This document shows, one piece after another, positions 1-6,689 of a DNA stretch of 18,849 bases. Both the position numbers and the translations under genes were made by a program. The DNA comes from AWTP1-13 sp035762425 (GTDB lineage: Bacteria > Pseudomonadota > Alphaproteobacteria > Rhizobiales > Hyphomicrobiaceae): the NCBI GenBank assembly GCA_035762425.1, contig DASTOW010000217.1, forward strand, positions 1 through 18,849. The letters run 5' to 3'. Within the stretch, counting starts at the first letter, position 1. Each line of letters begins with the position of its first letter. Under the pieces are notes generated by a model. The model ran no database searches, was not told the DNA's origin, and saw only the letters and a list, made by a program, of their open reading frames with translations.

Positions 1-869
1 ACAAGCCGGTGCACGTCGCCTGGTCGGGCCGCCGCGCCAGGTCCGTCGCCGCCTACGAAACCCTGGAGGCCGCCCGCATTCCCGTGCTGACCACGCCGGT
101 GCGCCTCGCCCAGGCCGCCGCCGTGCTCGCCCGCTTTGCCGACGACCGCCGCCGCCTGCTGCCGCGCATAGCGCCGGCCGTGGCGATGCCCGCAGGGCTC
201 GTGCTGCCCGACGGCCCCGTCACGCTCAACGAAGCGGAGAGCAAGGCGGTGCTGCGCGCGTTCGGGATTCCGGTGGCGCGCGAGGCCCTCGTTGCTGACG
301 CGCAATCTGCGGCCTCCGCGCTCCCGGACGTCAAAGGGCCGTTCGCGGTGAAGATCGTCTCGCGCGCCATCGCCCACAAGACCGAAGCCGGCGGCGTCGA
401 GCTGTCCGTGGCCCGCGCCGGTCTGGCAGACGCGGCCCGCACCGTCATCGCCAACGCCAGCAAGGCCGCCCCCGACGCCAAGATCGACGGCGTGCTCGTG
501 TCGGAGATGGCGCAGGGCTTCGAAGTGCTGATCGGCGTCGTCAACGATGCGAGCTTCGGCCCGGCGGTCGCGCTCGGCCTCGGCGGTGTGCTGGCGGAGG
601 TGCTGAAGGACGTCACGCACCGCATCGCCCCCTTCGACATCGAGACCGCGCGCGACATGATTGCCGAGTTGCGCGGCGCCCGTCTATTCGACGGCTATCG
701 CGGCAAGCCCGCCGCCGACAAGGAAGCCCTGGCGCAGACGCTGGTGGCCGTCTCGCAGATGGCCGCAGCCCTCGCACCTCGGTTGCGGGAGCTCGACATC
801 AACCCGGTGTTCGTCGGCCCGCCCGGCCAGGGCATCACCGCCGCCGACGCGCTGGTTATGCTGAGGTAA
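1..869 (+). CDS. Acyl-CoA synthetase (NDP-forming), C-terminal part, cut by window start
   Basis: The reading frame is open from the first complete codon at 3 to TAA at 867-869, so about 288 C-terminal residues are present and the N-terminus lies outside the window. The fragment starts inside the second succinyl-CoA-ligase-like domain and continues, from about residue 75 (LNEAESKAVLRAFGIP), into an ATP-grasp domain of the acetyl-CoA synthetase (ADP-forming) alpha/beta type. Visible family landmarks are AVKIVSRAIAHKTEAGGV, the glycine-rich GPAVALGLGGVLAEVLKD and the closing ELDINPVFV. The family joins a carboxylic acid to CoA using a nucleoside triphosphate, with a phosphohistidine intermediate whose histidine would lie upstream. 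The substrate cannot be read from this part. No acetyltransferase (GNAT) domain follows, which argues against a Pat-type protein acetylase with a C-terminal GNAT. Family assignment is firm, exact substrate unknown. Confidence 0.85.
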   Translation, partial: KPVHVAWSGRRARSVAAYETLEAARIPVLTTPVRLAQAAAVLARFADDRRRLLPRIAPAVAMPAGLVLPDGPVTLNEAESKAVLRAFGIPVAREALVADAQSAASALPDVKGPFAVKIVSRAIAHKTEAGGVELSVARAGLADAARTVIANASKAAPDAKIDGVLVSEMAQGFEVLIGVVNDASFGPAVALGLGGVLAEVLKDVTHRIAPFDIETARDMIAELRGARLFDGYRGKPAADKEALAQTLVAVSQMAAALAPRLRELDINPVFVGPPGQGITAADALVMLR

Positions 870-878
870 CTGCCCAGC

Positions 879-1038
879 CTATCGCCGCGAGTTGTAGTAC
901 GCGTGACCGATCGTGGCCACGCGAAGCCGCTTACGAGGCCGACAAAAACATGCTGGTCCGGCCAGATAGCCGCAGCGCTGGCCAGCGCAATGGCGGCCAG
1001 CGCCAAGATGACGACCCACCGTCAATCCATTTGGGCAT
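879..1038 (-). pseudogene. Possible decayed small membrane-protein gene
   Basis: The 237-base gap between the acyl-CoA synthetase and the dehydrogenase holds protein-like pieces on the minus strand in three successive frames. An ATG at 1038 opens MPKWI; the next frame, from about 1020, gives a hydrophobic stretch (VVILALAAIALASAAAIWP); the third frame ends in VATIGHAYYNSRR with TAG at 879-881. Two frame changes would be needed to join them into a protein of about 50 residues with one membrane segment. This is a weak reading: hydrophobic stretches arise easily by chance in GC-rich DNA, and I recognise no family. Confidence 0.15.
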
Positions 1039-1106
1039 CCGCGCCGCTCTTGACAGCGCCGCGCCTCGGAATTGTGCGCAGCCGAGGTCCAATGGCAGGT
1101 CCAGCC

Positions 1107-2057
1107 TCAACTCAGCACATTGATCGGCTTGCCGGCGAACCACGCATCGATCGTCGCCACCATGCCCTTATAGAAATCGCGGTACGTCCCCTCGGTCACG
1201 TAGCCGATGTGGGGCGTCAGTAGCGCGCGCGGCTCGCTGCGCAACGGATGCGACGGCGACAGCGGCTCACTGTCGTAGACGTCCGCGCCGTAGCCGCCGA
1301 TGCGCTTCTCGCGCAGCGCCGCCAGCAGCGCGGCTTCATCCACGATCGGCCCGCGCGAGGTGTTAATCAGCAGCGCCGTCGGCTTCATCAGCCCGAACTC
1401 GCGCGCGCCGATCAGCCCGCGCGTGCGCGGCGACAATATGATGCTGATGGAGATCACGTCCGCCTGCCGGAACAACTCATCCTTCTCGACGCGCTCCGCC
1501 CCGTGCTCGCGGGCGCGCTCGGGCGCGAGGTTCTCGCTCCAGGCGAGCGTCTGCATGCCGATCGCTTTGCCAATGCGCGCCACCTTGACGCCGAGGTTGC
1601 CGAGCCCGATCAGGCCGAGCCTCTTGCCCTCCAGGTCGAAGCCCACGGTTGTCTGCCAGCCGCCCGAGCGAATGTTGCGGAACTCCACCTCCAGATTGCG
1701 TGCCAGGCCGATCATCAGCCCGATCGCCAGCTCGGCCGTGGAGCGGCCCACGCCACCCGTATTGCACACCAGCACGCCACGATCCTTCGCAGCCGCCAGG
1801 TCGATCGAGGCGTTGCGCTTGCCGGTCGTCACCAGCAGCTTGAGGTCGGGCAGCTTGTCGAACAGCGCGCGTGGAAACGGCGTGCGCTCGCGCATCACGC
1901 AGACGATTTCGAACCCCTGCAGCGCCTTTGCCACGGTCTCCGGGTCGCCGAAGTGCTTGTTGAACACCTGCACTTTGTGGGCGGCCTGCAGCTTCGACCA
2001 GTCGGCCAGCTGCAGGGCTACGTTCTGGTAATCGTCGAGAACGGCGATGGAGACCAT
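1107..2057 (-). CDS. D-2-hydroxyacid dehydrogenase family protein
   Basis: A 316-residue NAD(P)-dependent dehydrogenase of the D-isomer-specific 2-hydroxyacid family (relatives of phosphoglycerate and glyoxylate/hydroxypyruvate reductases), which interconverts a 2-hydroxy acid and a 2-keto acid in the cytoplasm. The Rossmann nucleotide loop GLIGLGNLG is at 148-156. The three catalytic residues are in place: Arg235 in INTSRGPIVDE, Glu264 in ADVYDSEPL and His283 in TPHIGYVTEG. The length is normal for the short forms without an ACT or ASB regulatory domain, so it is unlikely to be the main serine-pathway SerA. The ATG at 2057 has a purine-rich GAGGAAAA site about 8 bases upstream. It is divergent from the metallopeptidase gene at 2184, with 126 bases between them. 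The substrate cannot be told from the sequence. Confidence 0.9.
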   Translation of the reverse strand: MVSIAVLDDYQNVALQLADWSKLQAAHKVQVFNKHFGDPETVAKALQGFEIVCVMRERTPFPRALFDKLPDLKLLVTTGKRNASIDLAAAKDRGVLVCNTGGVGRSTAELAIGLMIGLARNLEVEFRNIRSGGWQTTVGFDLEGKRLGLIGLGNLGVKVARIGKAIGMQTLAWSENLAPERAREHGAERVEKDELFRQADVISISIILSPRTRGLIGAREFGLMKPTALLINTSRGPIVDEAALLAALREKRIGGYGADVYDSEPLSPSHPLRSEPRALLTPHIGYVTEGTYRDFYKGMVATIDAWFAGKPINVLS

Positions 2058-2171
2058 GGGAGTTTTCCTCGATGGTTCGATTCGCGGCCATCATCGCCGC
2101 CAATCCGTCACTTGTCACCGAGCAGCTTGGTACTTTCTTTCGTCCCACTCACACACTAGGTTGCGGCGAAT

Positions 2172-2177
2172 GGGAGG
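2172..2177 (+). promoter_or_regulatory. Ribosome binding site deciding a GTG start
   Basis: GGGAGG lies six bases before the GTG at 2184. This supports the GTG over the ATG at 2193, which would have poor spacing. Confidence 0.6.
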
Positions 2178-2183
2178 TTTGCC

Positions 2184-2870
2184 GTGGCCGCAATGCTGAT
2201 CGTTCTGGCGATCGTCCTCAGTCTGGCGGTGCTACCGCAGATGTGGGTGCGCAACGTCATCCGCCGGCATGCGGTCGAGCGCGCCGACTTCCCGGGCACG
2301 GGCGGCGAGTTCGCCCGCCACATCCTCGACGAGATGCAGCTCAAGCACGTCAAGGTCGAGGAAACCAAACTCGGCGACCATTACGATCCCGACGACAAGG
2401 CCATCCGCCTCCTGCCCGAGCACTTCAATGGCAAAACCCTGTCGGCGGTGGTGATTGCCGCGCACGAGGCCGGCCACGCCATGCAGGATGCCACCGCCTA
2501 TGCGCCGCTGCAGGCGCGCACCCGGCTCGCCAAGCAGGCCCTCAAGATGGAAAAGATCGGCGCCGTCATCATGCTGGTGGCCCCGCTGATGATGCTGCTG
2601 GCCAAGAGCCCGCACGTGATGATCATCGAGGTGTTCATGGGCATGATGATCCTGGCCATGTCGATCGTCATGCACGCCGTTACGCTGCCGGTGGAGTTCG
2701 ACGCCAGCTTCCGCCGCGCGCTGCCGGTTCTGAAGGCCGGCCGTTACATCGGCGACCGCGACTTGCCGGCAGCGCGCGAGATCCTGCGCGCGGCCGCATT
2801 CACCTACGTCGCCGCCGCCGCCATGAGCCTGCTCGACGTCATGCGCTGGCTGCGCGTTCTGCGGCTTTAG
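2184..2870 (+). CDS. Membrane zinc metallopeptidase (YugP-like, putative neutral zinc metallopeptidase)
   Basis: A 228-residue integral membrane protein of the family typified by Bacillus YugP (Pfam Zn_peptidase_2). An N-terminal membrane segment (residues 2-20) precedes a domain with the zinc motif HEAGH at 94-98 (VVIAAHEAGHAMQD). Hydrophobic segments follow at about 125-140 and 145-165. The third zinc ligand is probably Glu181 in the conserved TLPVEFDASFRRA. A last hydrophobic helix lies near 203-218. Length and architecture match the family, whose physiological substrates are largely unknown. The GTG start is chosen because of a well-spaced GGGAGG; the frame carries no conserved residues upstream. 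The gene stands alone, divergent from the dehydrogenase and convergent with the DUF992 gene, with a palindromic element just after its stop. Family firm, function as an active protease inferred from the motif. Confidence 0.88.
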   Translation: MAAMLIVLAIVLSLAVLPQMWVRNVIRRHAVERADFPGTGGEFARHILDEMQLKHVKVEETKLGDHYDPDDKAIRLLPEHFNGKTLSAVVIAAHEAGHAMQDATAYAPLQARTRLAKQALKMEKIGAVIMLVAPLMMLLAKSPHVMIIEVFMGMMILAMSIVMHAVTLPVEFDASFRRALPVLKAGRYIGDRDLPAAREILRAAAFTYVAAAAMSLLDVMRWLRVLRL

Positions 2871-2879
2871 CAGACCCTT

Positions 2880-2991
2880 CCACCCGTCATCCCGGACGTC
2901 GCATCAGCGACGAGCCGGGATCGCTCCATATTCGGCGCAGAATTACTCAACCCCGGATACGCGCTGAAGCGCGCTCCGGGATGACGGGTGG
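2880..2991. repeat. REP/BIME-like palindromic element
   Basis: A 112-base element with perfect 17-base inverted ends: 2880-2896 (CCACCCGTCATCCCGGA) and its reverse complement at 2975-2991. Inside the left half is a second small hairpin, CGTCGC-ATCA-GCGACG (2897-2912), then a further CCGGGAT (2915-2921). The right half carries CCCCGGAT (2951-2958) and a GCGCT-GAA-GCGC hairpin around 2961-2972. The layout of ATCCCGGA / TCCGGGAT arms with internal hairpins resembles, from memory, interspersed palindromes common in Bradyrhizobium and Rhodopseudomonas genomes. It fills the space between two convergent genes (stops at 2870 and 3015) and could fold to terminate transcription from both sides. Copy number elsewhere cannot be seen here. 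Confidence 0.75.
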
Positions 2992-3014
2992 CAGATCAGT
3001 ACAGCGTGCCTCGA

Positions 3015-3488
3015 CTATCGCGTGACGGCGCTCAGCTGCAGCGACTGCACGCCTGCCGCGAGGTTGAGGCCCTTCTGCGCCTGCACACTCAGCGGCTGTA
3101 GGATGATCGATCGGCTAGAGCCGCCCAGCAGCGCGTTGGCGCCGACGCCATACCCAACCGTCGCCTCCGCACCGATGCCGCCATAGCTGCCGTTCAGCGA
3201 GCGCGGCGGCAGATTGGAGGTCGGCGCCAGCACGGCCCAGGAGATCGCCGTCGCCTGCGTCGTGCCGATATCGATGCCGAACTTGGACACCGTGCCGCTG
3301 TAGTATTCGTCGCGGCCCTGCCGCTTGAACTGGCAGCGCAGATGCTTGGTGGACGCCACGATCAGCCCCGTCGACGTGGTGGCGCTGCAATTGAGGATGC
3401 CGACCTCCACGCGTGTCTGGGCTTGTGCCGGGCCGGCGAGCAACGCCGCCAAGCCTACGCACGCTACGATCGATGCCTTGGTTTGCAT
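3015..3488 (-). CDS. Exported DUF992 domain protein
   Basis: A 157-residue protein of the DUF992 family, which is widespread in alphaproteobacteria and has no known function. A signal peptide is clear (MQTKASIVACVGLAALLAGP, likely cut after AQA at about residue 23). The mature part shows the family pattern: VEVGILNCSATTSTG, a cysteine pair (about Cys34 and Cys52), SGTVSKFGIDIGTT, an AVLAPTSNLPPRSLNGSYGG segment, and glycine-rich VGYGVGANALLGG followed by ILQPLSVQAQKGLNLAAG. These features suggest a small beta-rich periplasmic or surface protein. The ATG at 3488 is fixed by an excellent AAGGAGG (3495-3501) six bases upstream; the frame is open further upstream, but that extension has no conserved sequence. 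It is divergent from the monooxygenase at 3641 with 152 bases between, and convergent with the metallopeptidase. Confidence 0.88.
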   Translation of the reverse strand: MQTKASIVACVGLAALLAGPAQAQTRVEVGILNCSATTSTGLIVASTKHLRCQFKRQGRDEYYSGTVSKFGIDIGTTQATAISWAVLAPTSNLPPRSLNGSYGGIGAEATVGYGVGANALLGGSSRSIILQPLSVQAQKGLNLAAGVQSLQLSAVTR

Positions 3489-3532
3489 CGGGAACCTCCT
3501 TGGATCGTTGTGGTCTTGCAAACGAATCGAAA

Positions 3533-3548
3533 TGCATCTCACCATGCA
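3533..3548. promoter_or_regulatory. Possible operator: TGCAT inverted repeat in a divergent promoter region
   Basis: TGCAT (3533-3537) and ATGCA (3544-3548) form a perfect five-base inverted repeat six bases apart, midway between the divergent DUF992 and monooxygenase genes. Half-site-like TTTGCAT (3483-3489) and TTGCAAA (3516-3522) occur nearby. No regulator gene is adjacent, so binding by a specific protein is a guess. The match is short and may be chance. Confidence 0.25.
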
Positions 3549-3640
3549 AAAATGACTTTCAGAGGAGGCCGCGCGCAAAACGGCCGAGCTTGGCAATTTG
3601 GTTAATCGGCCGACCACGCGTGCCGGAGGGGACATCGGTC

Positions 3641-4798
3641 ATGACCAGCAACGCACGCTTCGCCGTGATCGGCGCGGGTATCGGCGGGCTTGCGCTGGCC
3701 GCGCTGCTGGCGCGCCACGGCGTCAACGTCAGGGTCTACGAGCAGGCCAAGCAGTTTCAGCGCATCGGGGCCGGCATCCAGATGAGCTCGAACGCCGTGC
3801 GCGTTTTGCGCGCGCTTGGCCTCGAGGCCCACCTGTGCGAACTCGGATTCCAGCCGCCCGCCTGGACGCATCGCGCGTGGGATACGGGCGAGCACCTGGC
3901 CGACCTCGATTTCTCCGATGCCGCGCAGCGCTATGGCGCCCCCTATCTGCTCCTGCACCGCGGCGACCTGCATGCGGCGATCCTGTCCGCCGTGCCACCC
4001 GAGCGCATCGCCTTCGATCACAAGCTGGCCGGCTTCGATCGCAGTCCGTCTGGCATCACGCTGCGCTTCGCAGATGCCAGCAGCGCGGTCGTTGACGCCG
4101 TCATCGGTGCCGACGGGGTGCACTCGAAGGTGCGCGAGCTGATCCTGGGCCCGGAACGGCCGAGATTCACCGGCCGGGTTGCCCATCGCACCACCCTGCC
4201 CACCGCCCACATCAAGGGAGGCGCGCTCGACACCTGCACCAAATGGTGGGGCCCGGATCGCCATCTGGTCACCTACCCCGTCACCCGCAATCGCGACGAG
4301 ACCTACTTCGTCACCAGCGTGCCGGACCCCGACTGGGACGTGGAATCCTGGTCGACGCGCGGCGACATGGATGAGGTCCGCCAGGCCTTCGCCGGCTTTC
4401 ACCCGGACGCACAGCGCGTGCTCACCGCCAGCCGGGAGGTACACAAGTGGGCGCTGTTCGAGCGTGACCCGCTGCCGCGCTGGTCGGACGGGCCCGTCGT
4501 CCTGCTCGGCGACGCCTGCCACCCCATGATGCCCTATATGGCCCAGGGTGGATCGAGCGCGCTTGAGGACGCGGCGGTGCTGACCCGTTGCGTCCTCGAC
4601 ATCGGCGACATCGACGAGGCGTTCCGGCGCTACCAGGCGACGCGGCTTGCGCGCACCGCCCGCCTGCAGCTGACGTCACGCGCCAACACCTGGGGCAAGG
4701 ACAAGTCCGACCCCAGCTGGGTATACGCGTATGATTGCTGGCAAACGCCGATCTTGGCGGCGCCCGGCTCGACCCATGGCCAAGCCGCGACCGCCTAA
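3641..4798 (+). CDS. FAD-dependent aromatic monooxygenase, 6-hydroxynicotinate 3-monooxygenase (NicC)-like
   Basis: A 385-residue class A flavoprotein hydroxylase, which uses NAD(P)H and O2 to hydroxylate an aromatic ring. The FAD motifs are GAGIGG (11-16), the GADGVHSKVR segment (156-165) and GDACHP (290-295). Beyond the general fold it closely follows NicC as I remember it: CTKWWGPDRHLVTY (199-212), YFVTSVPDPDWD, HPMMPYMAQGGSSALEDAAVLTRC, and a tail ending NTWGKDKSDPSWVYAYD. The NicC active-site Cys202, His211 and Tyr215 match Cys199, His208 and Tyr212, but the position of His47 is Gln47 here. The substrate could therefore be 6-hydroxynicotinate or a related N-heterocycle or salicylate-like acid. 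No other nicotinate-degradation genes are beside it. The ATG at 3641 has GGAGGGG nine bases upstream. An in-frame extension back to 3413 overlaps the divergent gene and lacks family sequence. Confidence 0.85.
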   Translation: MTSNARFAVIGAGIGGLALAALLARHGVNVRVYEQAKQFQRIGAGIQMSSNAVRVLRALGLEAHLCELGFQPPAWTHRAWDTGEHLADLDFSDAAQRYGAPYLLLHRGDLHAAILSAVPPERIAFDHKLAGFDRSPSGITLRFADASSAVVDAVIGADGVHSKVRELILGPERPRFTGRVAHRTTLPTAHIKGGALDTCTKWWGPDRHLVTYPVTRNRDETYFVTSVPDPDWDVESWSTRGDMDEVRQAFAGFHPDAQRVLTASREVHKWALFERDPLPRWSDGPVVLLGDACHPMMPYMAQGGSSALEDAAVLTRCVLDIGDIDEAFRRYQATRLARTARLQLTSRANTWGKDKSDPSWVYAYDCWQTPILAAPGSTHGQAATA

Positions 4799-4812
4799 TC
4801 AAGGCGCTGGCC

Positions 4813-5070
4813 TCAGGCCGCCCGAGGCGCGCTTTTCGCGTCGAGCTCCAGGCCTTCCGGCCGCTGCAAAATGGTGAACGTGCCGCTGCGGCTTTCATCG
4901 CGCGCATACTTGATGGCGGCTTCGCGCGTGCGGAACAAACCGGCCCGCTTGCCGGTGGTCTCGCGGATGACCCATGCACCCGCGGCGTTCAGACCCAGCA
5001 CGAAGGAAAATGCAGTCGCAGTCGGCAGCTGGGTCTGGAAGTCGGCGCCGGCGACAAGGTGCAGGGACAT
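4813..5070 (-). CDS. Small DUF2188-like protein
   Basis: An 85-residue cytoplasmic protein of unknown function. Residues 31-75 (GAWVIRETTGKRAGLFRTRE, then AAIKYARDESRSGTFTILQR) have the pattern of DUF2188-type domains: a Trp-Val strand, a charged turn, a helix rich in Ala and Arg, and a last strand ending in a polar turn. The similarity is by pattern only. The ATG at 5070 is preceded by AGAGGAGA about seven bases upstream, which favours it over longer frames reaching 5145. It is the last of three minus-strand genes (6288 to 4813), 115 bases after the DUF1761 gene, so it may share their transcript. Its stop is 14 bases from the convergent monooxygenase stop, leaving no room for a separate terminator. 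Confidence 0.65.
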   Translation of the reverse strand: MSLHLVAGADFQTQLPTATAFSFVLGLNAAGAWVIRETTGKRAGLFRTREAAIKYARDESRSGTFTILQRPEGLELDAKSAPRAA

Positions 5071-5185
5071 GGCACGGTCTCCTCTGACTGGCTCGCAATC
5101 GAGCAAGGCGAACCGCGCATATAGACACAAATGACCGCGATACAAGATGTGAATTTGGGAGAGCCGCGCGATTTGCCGGCACCGG

Positions 5186-5596
5186 CTACCCCCAGAAGCC
5201 GAGCAGTGCGCCCTGCAGCACCAGCACGCCCAGCCAGTGCCCGCCGTCGATCAGCGTCAGCGACTGGCGTGCGCCGTGGAAGTTGTAGTTGACCACCATC
5301 GTGGTCATCACGAAGCCCGCCCACATCAGCAGCCCGGTGATGATGCCGTTCTTGATGCCGATCGCCATGCCGCCGCGTGCCAGGTGCAGCAGCAGTCCCG
5401 CCAGCATCCAGGCCATGATCAGCTGCGCGCCGAACGCCAGCAGGTAGAAGCCGATGCCACCCTTCTCCTGGGTTGGGCTGCGCGAACGGCCCACCGCCTC
5501 CAACCACTGCTTGGCGAACACGTTGTACCAAATGCCGCCGAATACGAAGCTGACGATGGCGGCAACCAGCACCGCCACATAGTTCAAACTTCCCAC
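5186..5596 (-). CDS. DUF1761 family membrane protein
   Basis: A 136-residue inner-membrane protein with four predicted hydrophobic helices at about 7-25, 49-68, 80-98 and 115-134. The opening NYVAVLVAAIVSFVFGGIWY and the central GFYLLAFGAQLIMAWMLAGL, with IITGLLMWAGFVMTTMVVNY after it, are typical of DUF1761, a family without a known function. The GTG start at 5596 is chosen because AGGAGGGG lies about six bases upstream; the ATG-type start at 5650 would add 18 residues that are not hydrophobic and overlap the end of the methyltransferase gene. It lies 50 bases downstream of the methyltransferase gene on the same strand, so an operon is likely. Confidence 0.8.
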   Translation of the reverse strand: MGSLNYVAVLVAAIVSFVFGGIWYNVFAKQWLEAVGRSRSPTQEKGGIGFYLLAFGAQLIMAWMLAGLLLHLARGGMAIGIKNGIITGLLMWAGFVMTTMVVNYNFHGARQSLTLIDGGHWLGVLVLQGALLGFWG

Positions 5597-5646
5597 TTCC
5601 GTCCCCTCCTGTGTGCCCGCCCTGGTTCGTGGCGCAGCCGGCCGCG

Positions 5647-6288
5647 TCAAGCCAGCCTCCAGACCGCGGAGCGCTTGATCTCCGCATCTTCCAGCTCACG
5701 CGTAACCGGCACCGAGTATAAAGCGACCTGCTGAAAGCGATCACCCGGAAAGTAGCTGCGCCGCGGGTCGCCCACCAGCACCTCTGCACCACCCTGGCGT
5801 GCAGCTTCGACGAACGCTAAGACCCGCTCGGCGAGCGTGCGCTCGTAGAAGAGGTCGCCCACCAGAACGACCTCGGCCCCGTCAGGCGCACCGGCCAGCA
5901 TGTCGGCCGCCGTCGTCTCCACGATCACTCCGTTGGCCTCGGCATTGAGCCCGATGGCGGCCAGCGCCAGCCTGTCGATATCGGCGGCCATGGCCCGCGC
6001 GGCACCGGCCAGCCTGGCGGCAATCGACACCAGGCCACACCCCGCGCCCAGGTCGAGCACGCGCCGGCCCGCCACCAGTTGCCGGTTGTCCAGGATGAAG
6101 CGCGCCAGGGCCTGCCCGCCCGCCCAAGCGAACGCCCAGTAAGGTGGCGGCACATTCATCTGCCCAAGCTCCTCCTCCGTCTTGCGCCAGATGGGCAGGG
6201 ACTCGGCAGCCAGATGCAGGCGGACCTCCGGCACCAGCGGCGGGGCGGTCAGCTCCGTGTTGGCCCGGATGAAATCGGACGGGATCAT
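5647..6288 (-). CDS. Class I SAM methyltransferase, ETFB lysine methyltransferase-like
   Basis: A 213-residue protein resembling the ETFB lysine methyltransferase / L11-methyltransferase-like group. The family-specific start FIRANTELTAPPLVPEVRLH is followed by PPPYWAFAWAGGQALARF (48-64), SAM motif I VLDLGAGCG (77-85), acidic AADID (101-105) and the catalytic-region GDLFYER (144-150), with GDPRRSYF near 173-180. In bacteria and mitochondria this family methylates lysines on the beta subunit of electron transfer flavoprotein; that role here is inferred from the family, since no etf genes are in the window. The ATG at 6288 starts exactly where family similarity starts, but it has only a weak AGG directly before it. 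First gene of a likely three-gene minus-strand operon. Confidence 0.82.
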   Translation of the reverse strand: MIPSDFIRANTELTAPPLVPEVRLHLAAESLPIWRKTEEELGQMNVPPPYWAFAWAGGQALARFILDNRQLVAGRRVLDLGAGCGLVSIAARLAGAARAMAADIDRLALAAIGLNAEANGVIVETTAADMLAGAPDGAEVVLVGDLFYERTLAERVLAFVEAARQGGAEVLVGDPRRSYFPGDRFQQVALYSVPVTRELEDAEIKRSAVWRLA

Positions 6289-6689
6289 CCTGGTAGAGCA
6301 ACAGAGCGGCTGGCGCGGCACAAGGCCCATGCTGGTCGCACGTGCAGGCTGGCGCTGAGGCGGGCATGCGGCCTTGCGCCCATCGAACGGCTTGAGCGCA
6401 GCGGATCGCCTTTGCTCCAATCGAGACCAAGTGTGCTGGCGGTCAACGGCGCGCCGAGCGCAAATCGCCGTTTACCGTACATTAGGCATCGATTTCCCAC
6501 AGCAAATGTGATTCGCGCGATTGCGCGCACGCGCACAATCATCGGAAATTGTAGCCTCGCTGCCAGCGCCCGCCATGTGCCGCAGGAATGCCCGCTTCGC
6601 CCGTTCTTTTAGTCGCAAGCGCTGACCTTTCCTGCTAGCGTGTTGTTCGGAAACCAGGGACGGGTCCAACGCTCCCGGCAAGAGGTGAT
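6289..6689. other. 401-base divergent intergenic region
   Basis: This space separates the divergent methyltransferase and TPR genes and should hold promoters for both. All open frames across it are overlaps with poor codon character and no recognisable protein. An AT-richer patch lies at about 6470-6520 and another at 6600-6635. I could not pick a convincing -35/-10 pair on either strand. Confidence 0.5.

Noticed and set aside
1050..1055. Perfect TTGACA on the plus strand
   Set aside because: No matching -10 box lies 16-18 bases downstream, and it would drive transcription antisense into the dehydrogenase gene.
1248..2159. Long plus-strand open frame across the dehydrogenase gene
   Set aside because: It is a shadow of the minus-strand dehydrogenase, which has all catalytic motifs; the translated shadow is rich in Arg, Gln and His with no family pattern.
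3413..3640. In-frame extension of the monooxygenase upstream of 3641
   Set aside because: The extra 76 residues overlap the divergent DUF992 gene and lack any FAD-domain character; the ATG at 3641 has a good ribosome binding site and is followed directly by the GxGxxG strand.
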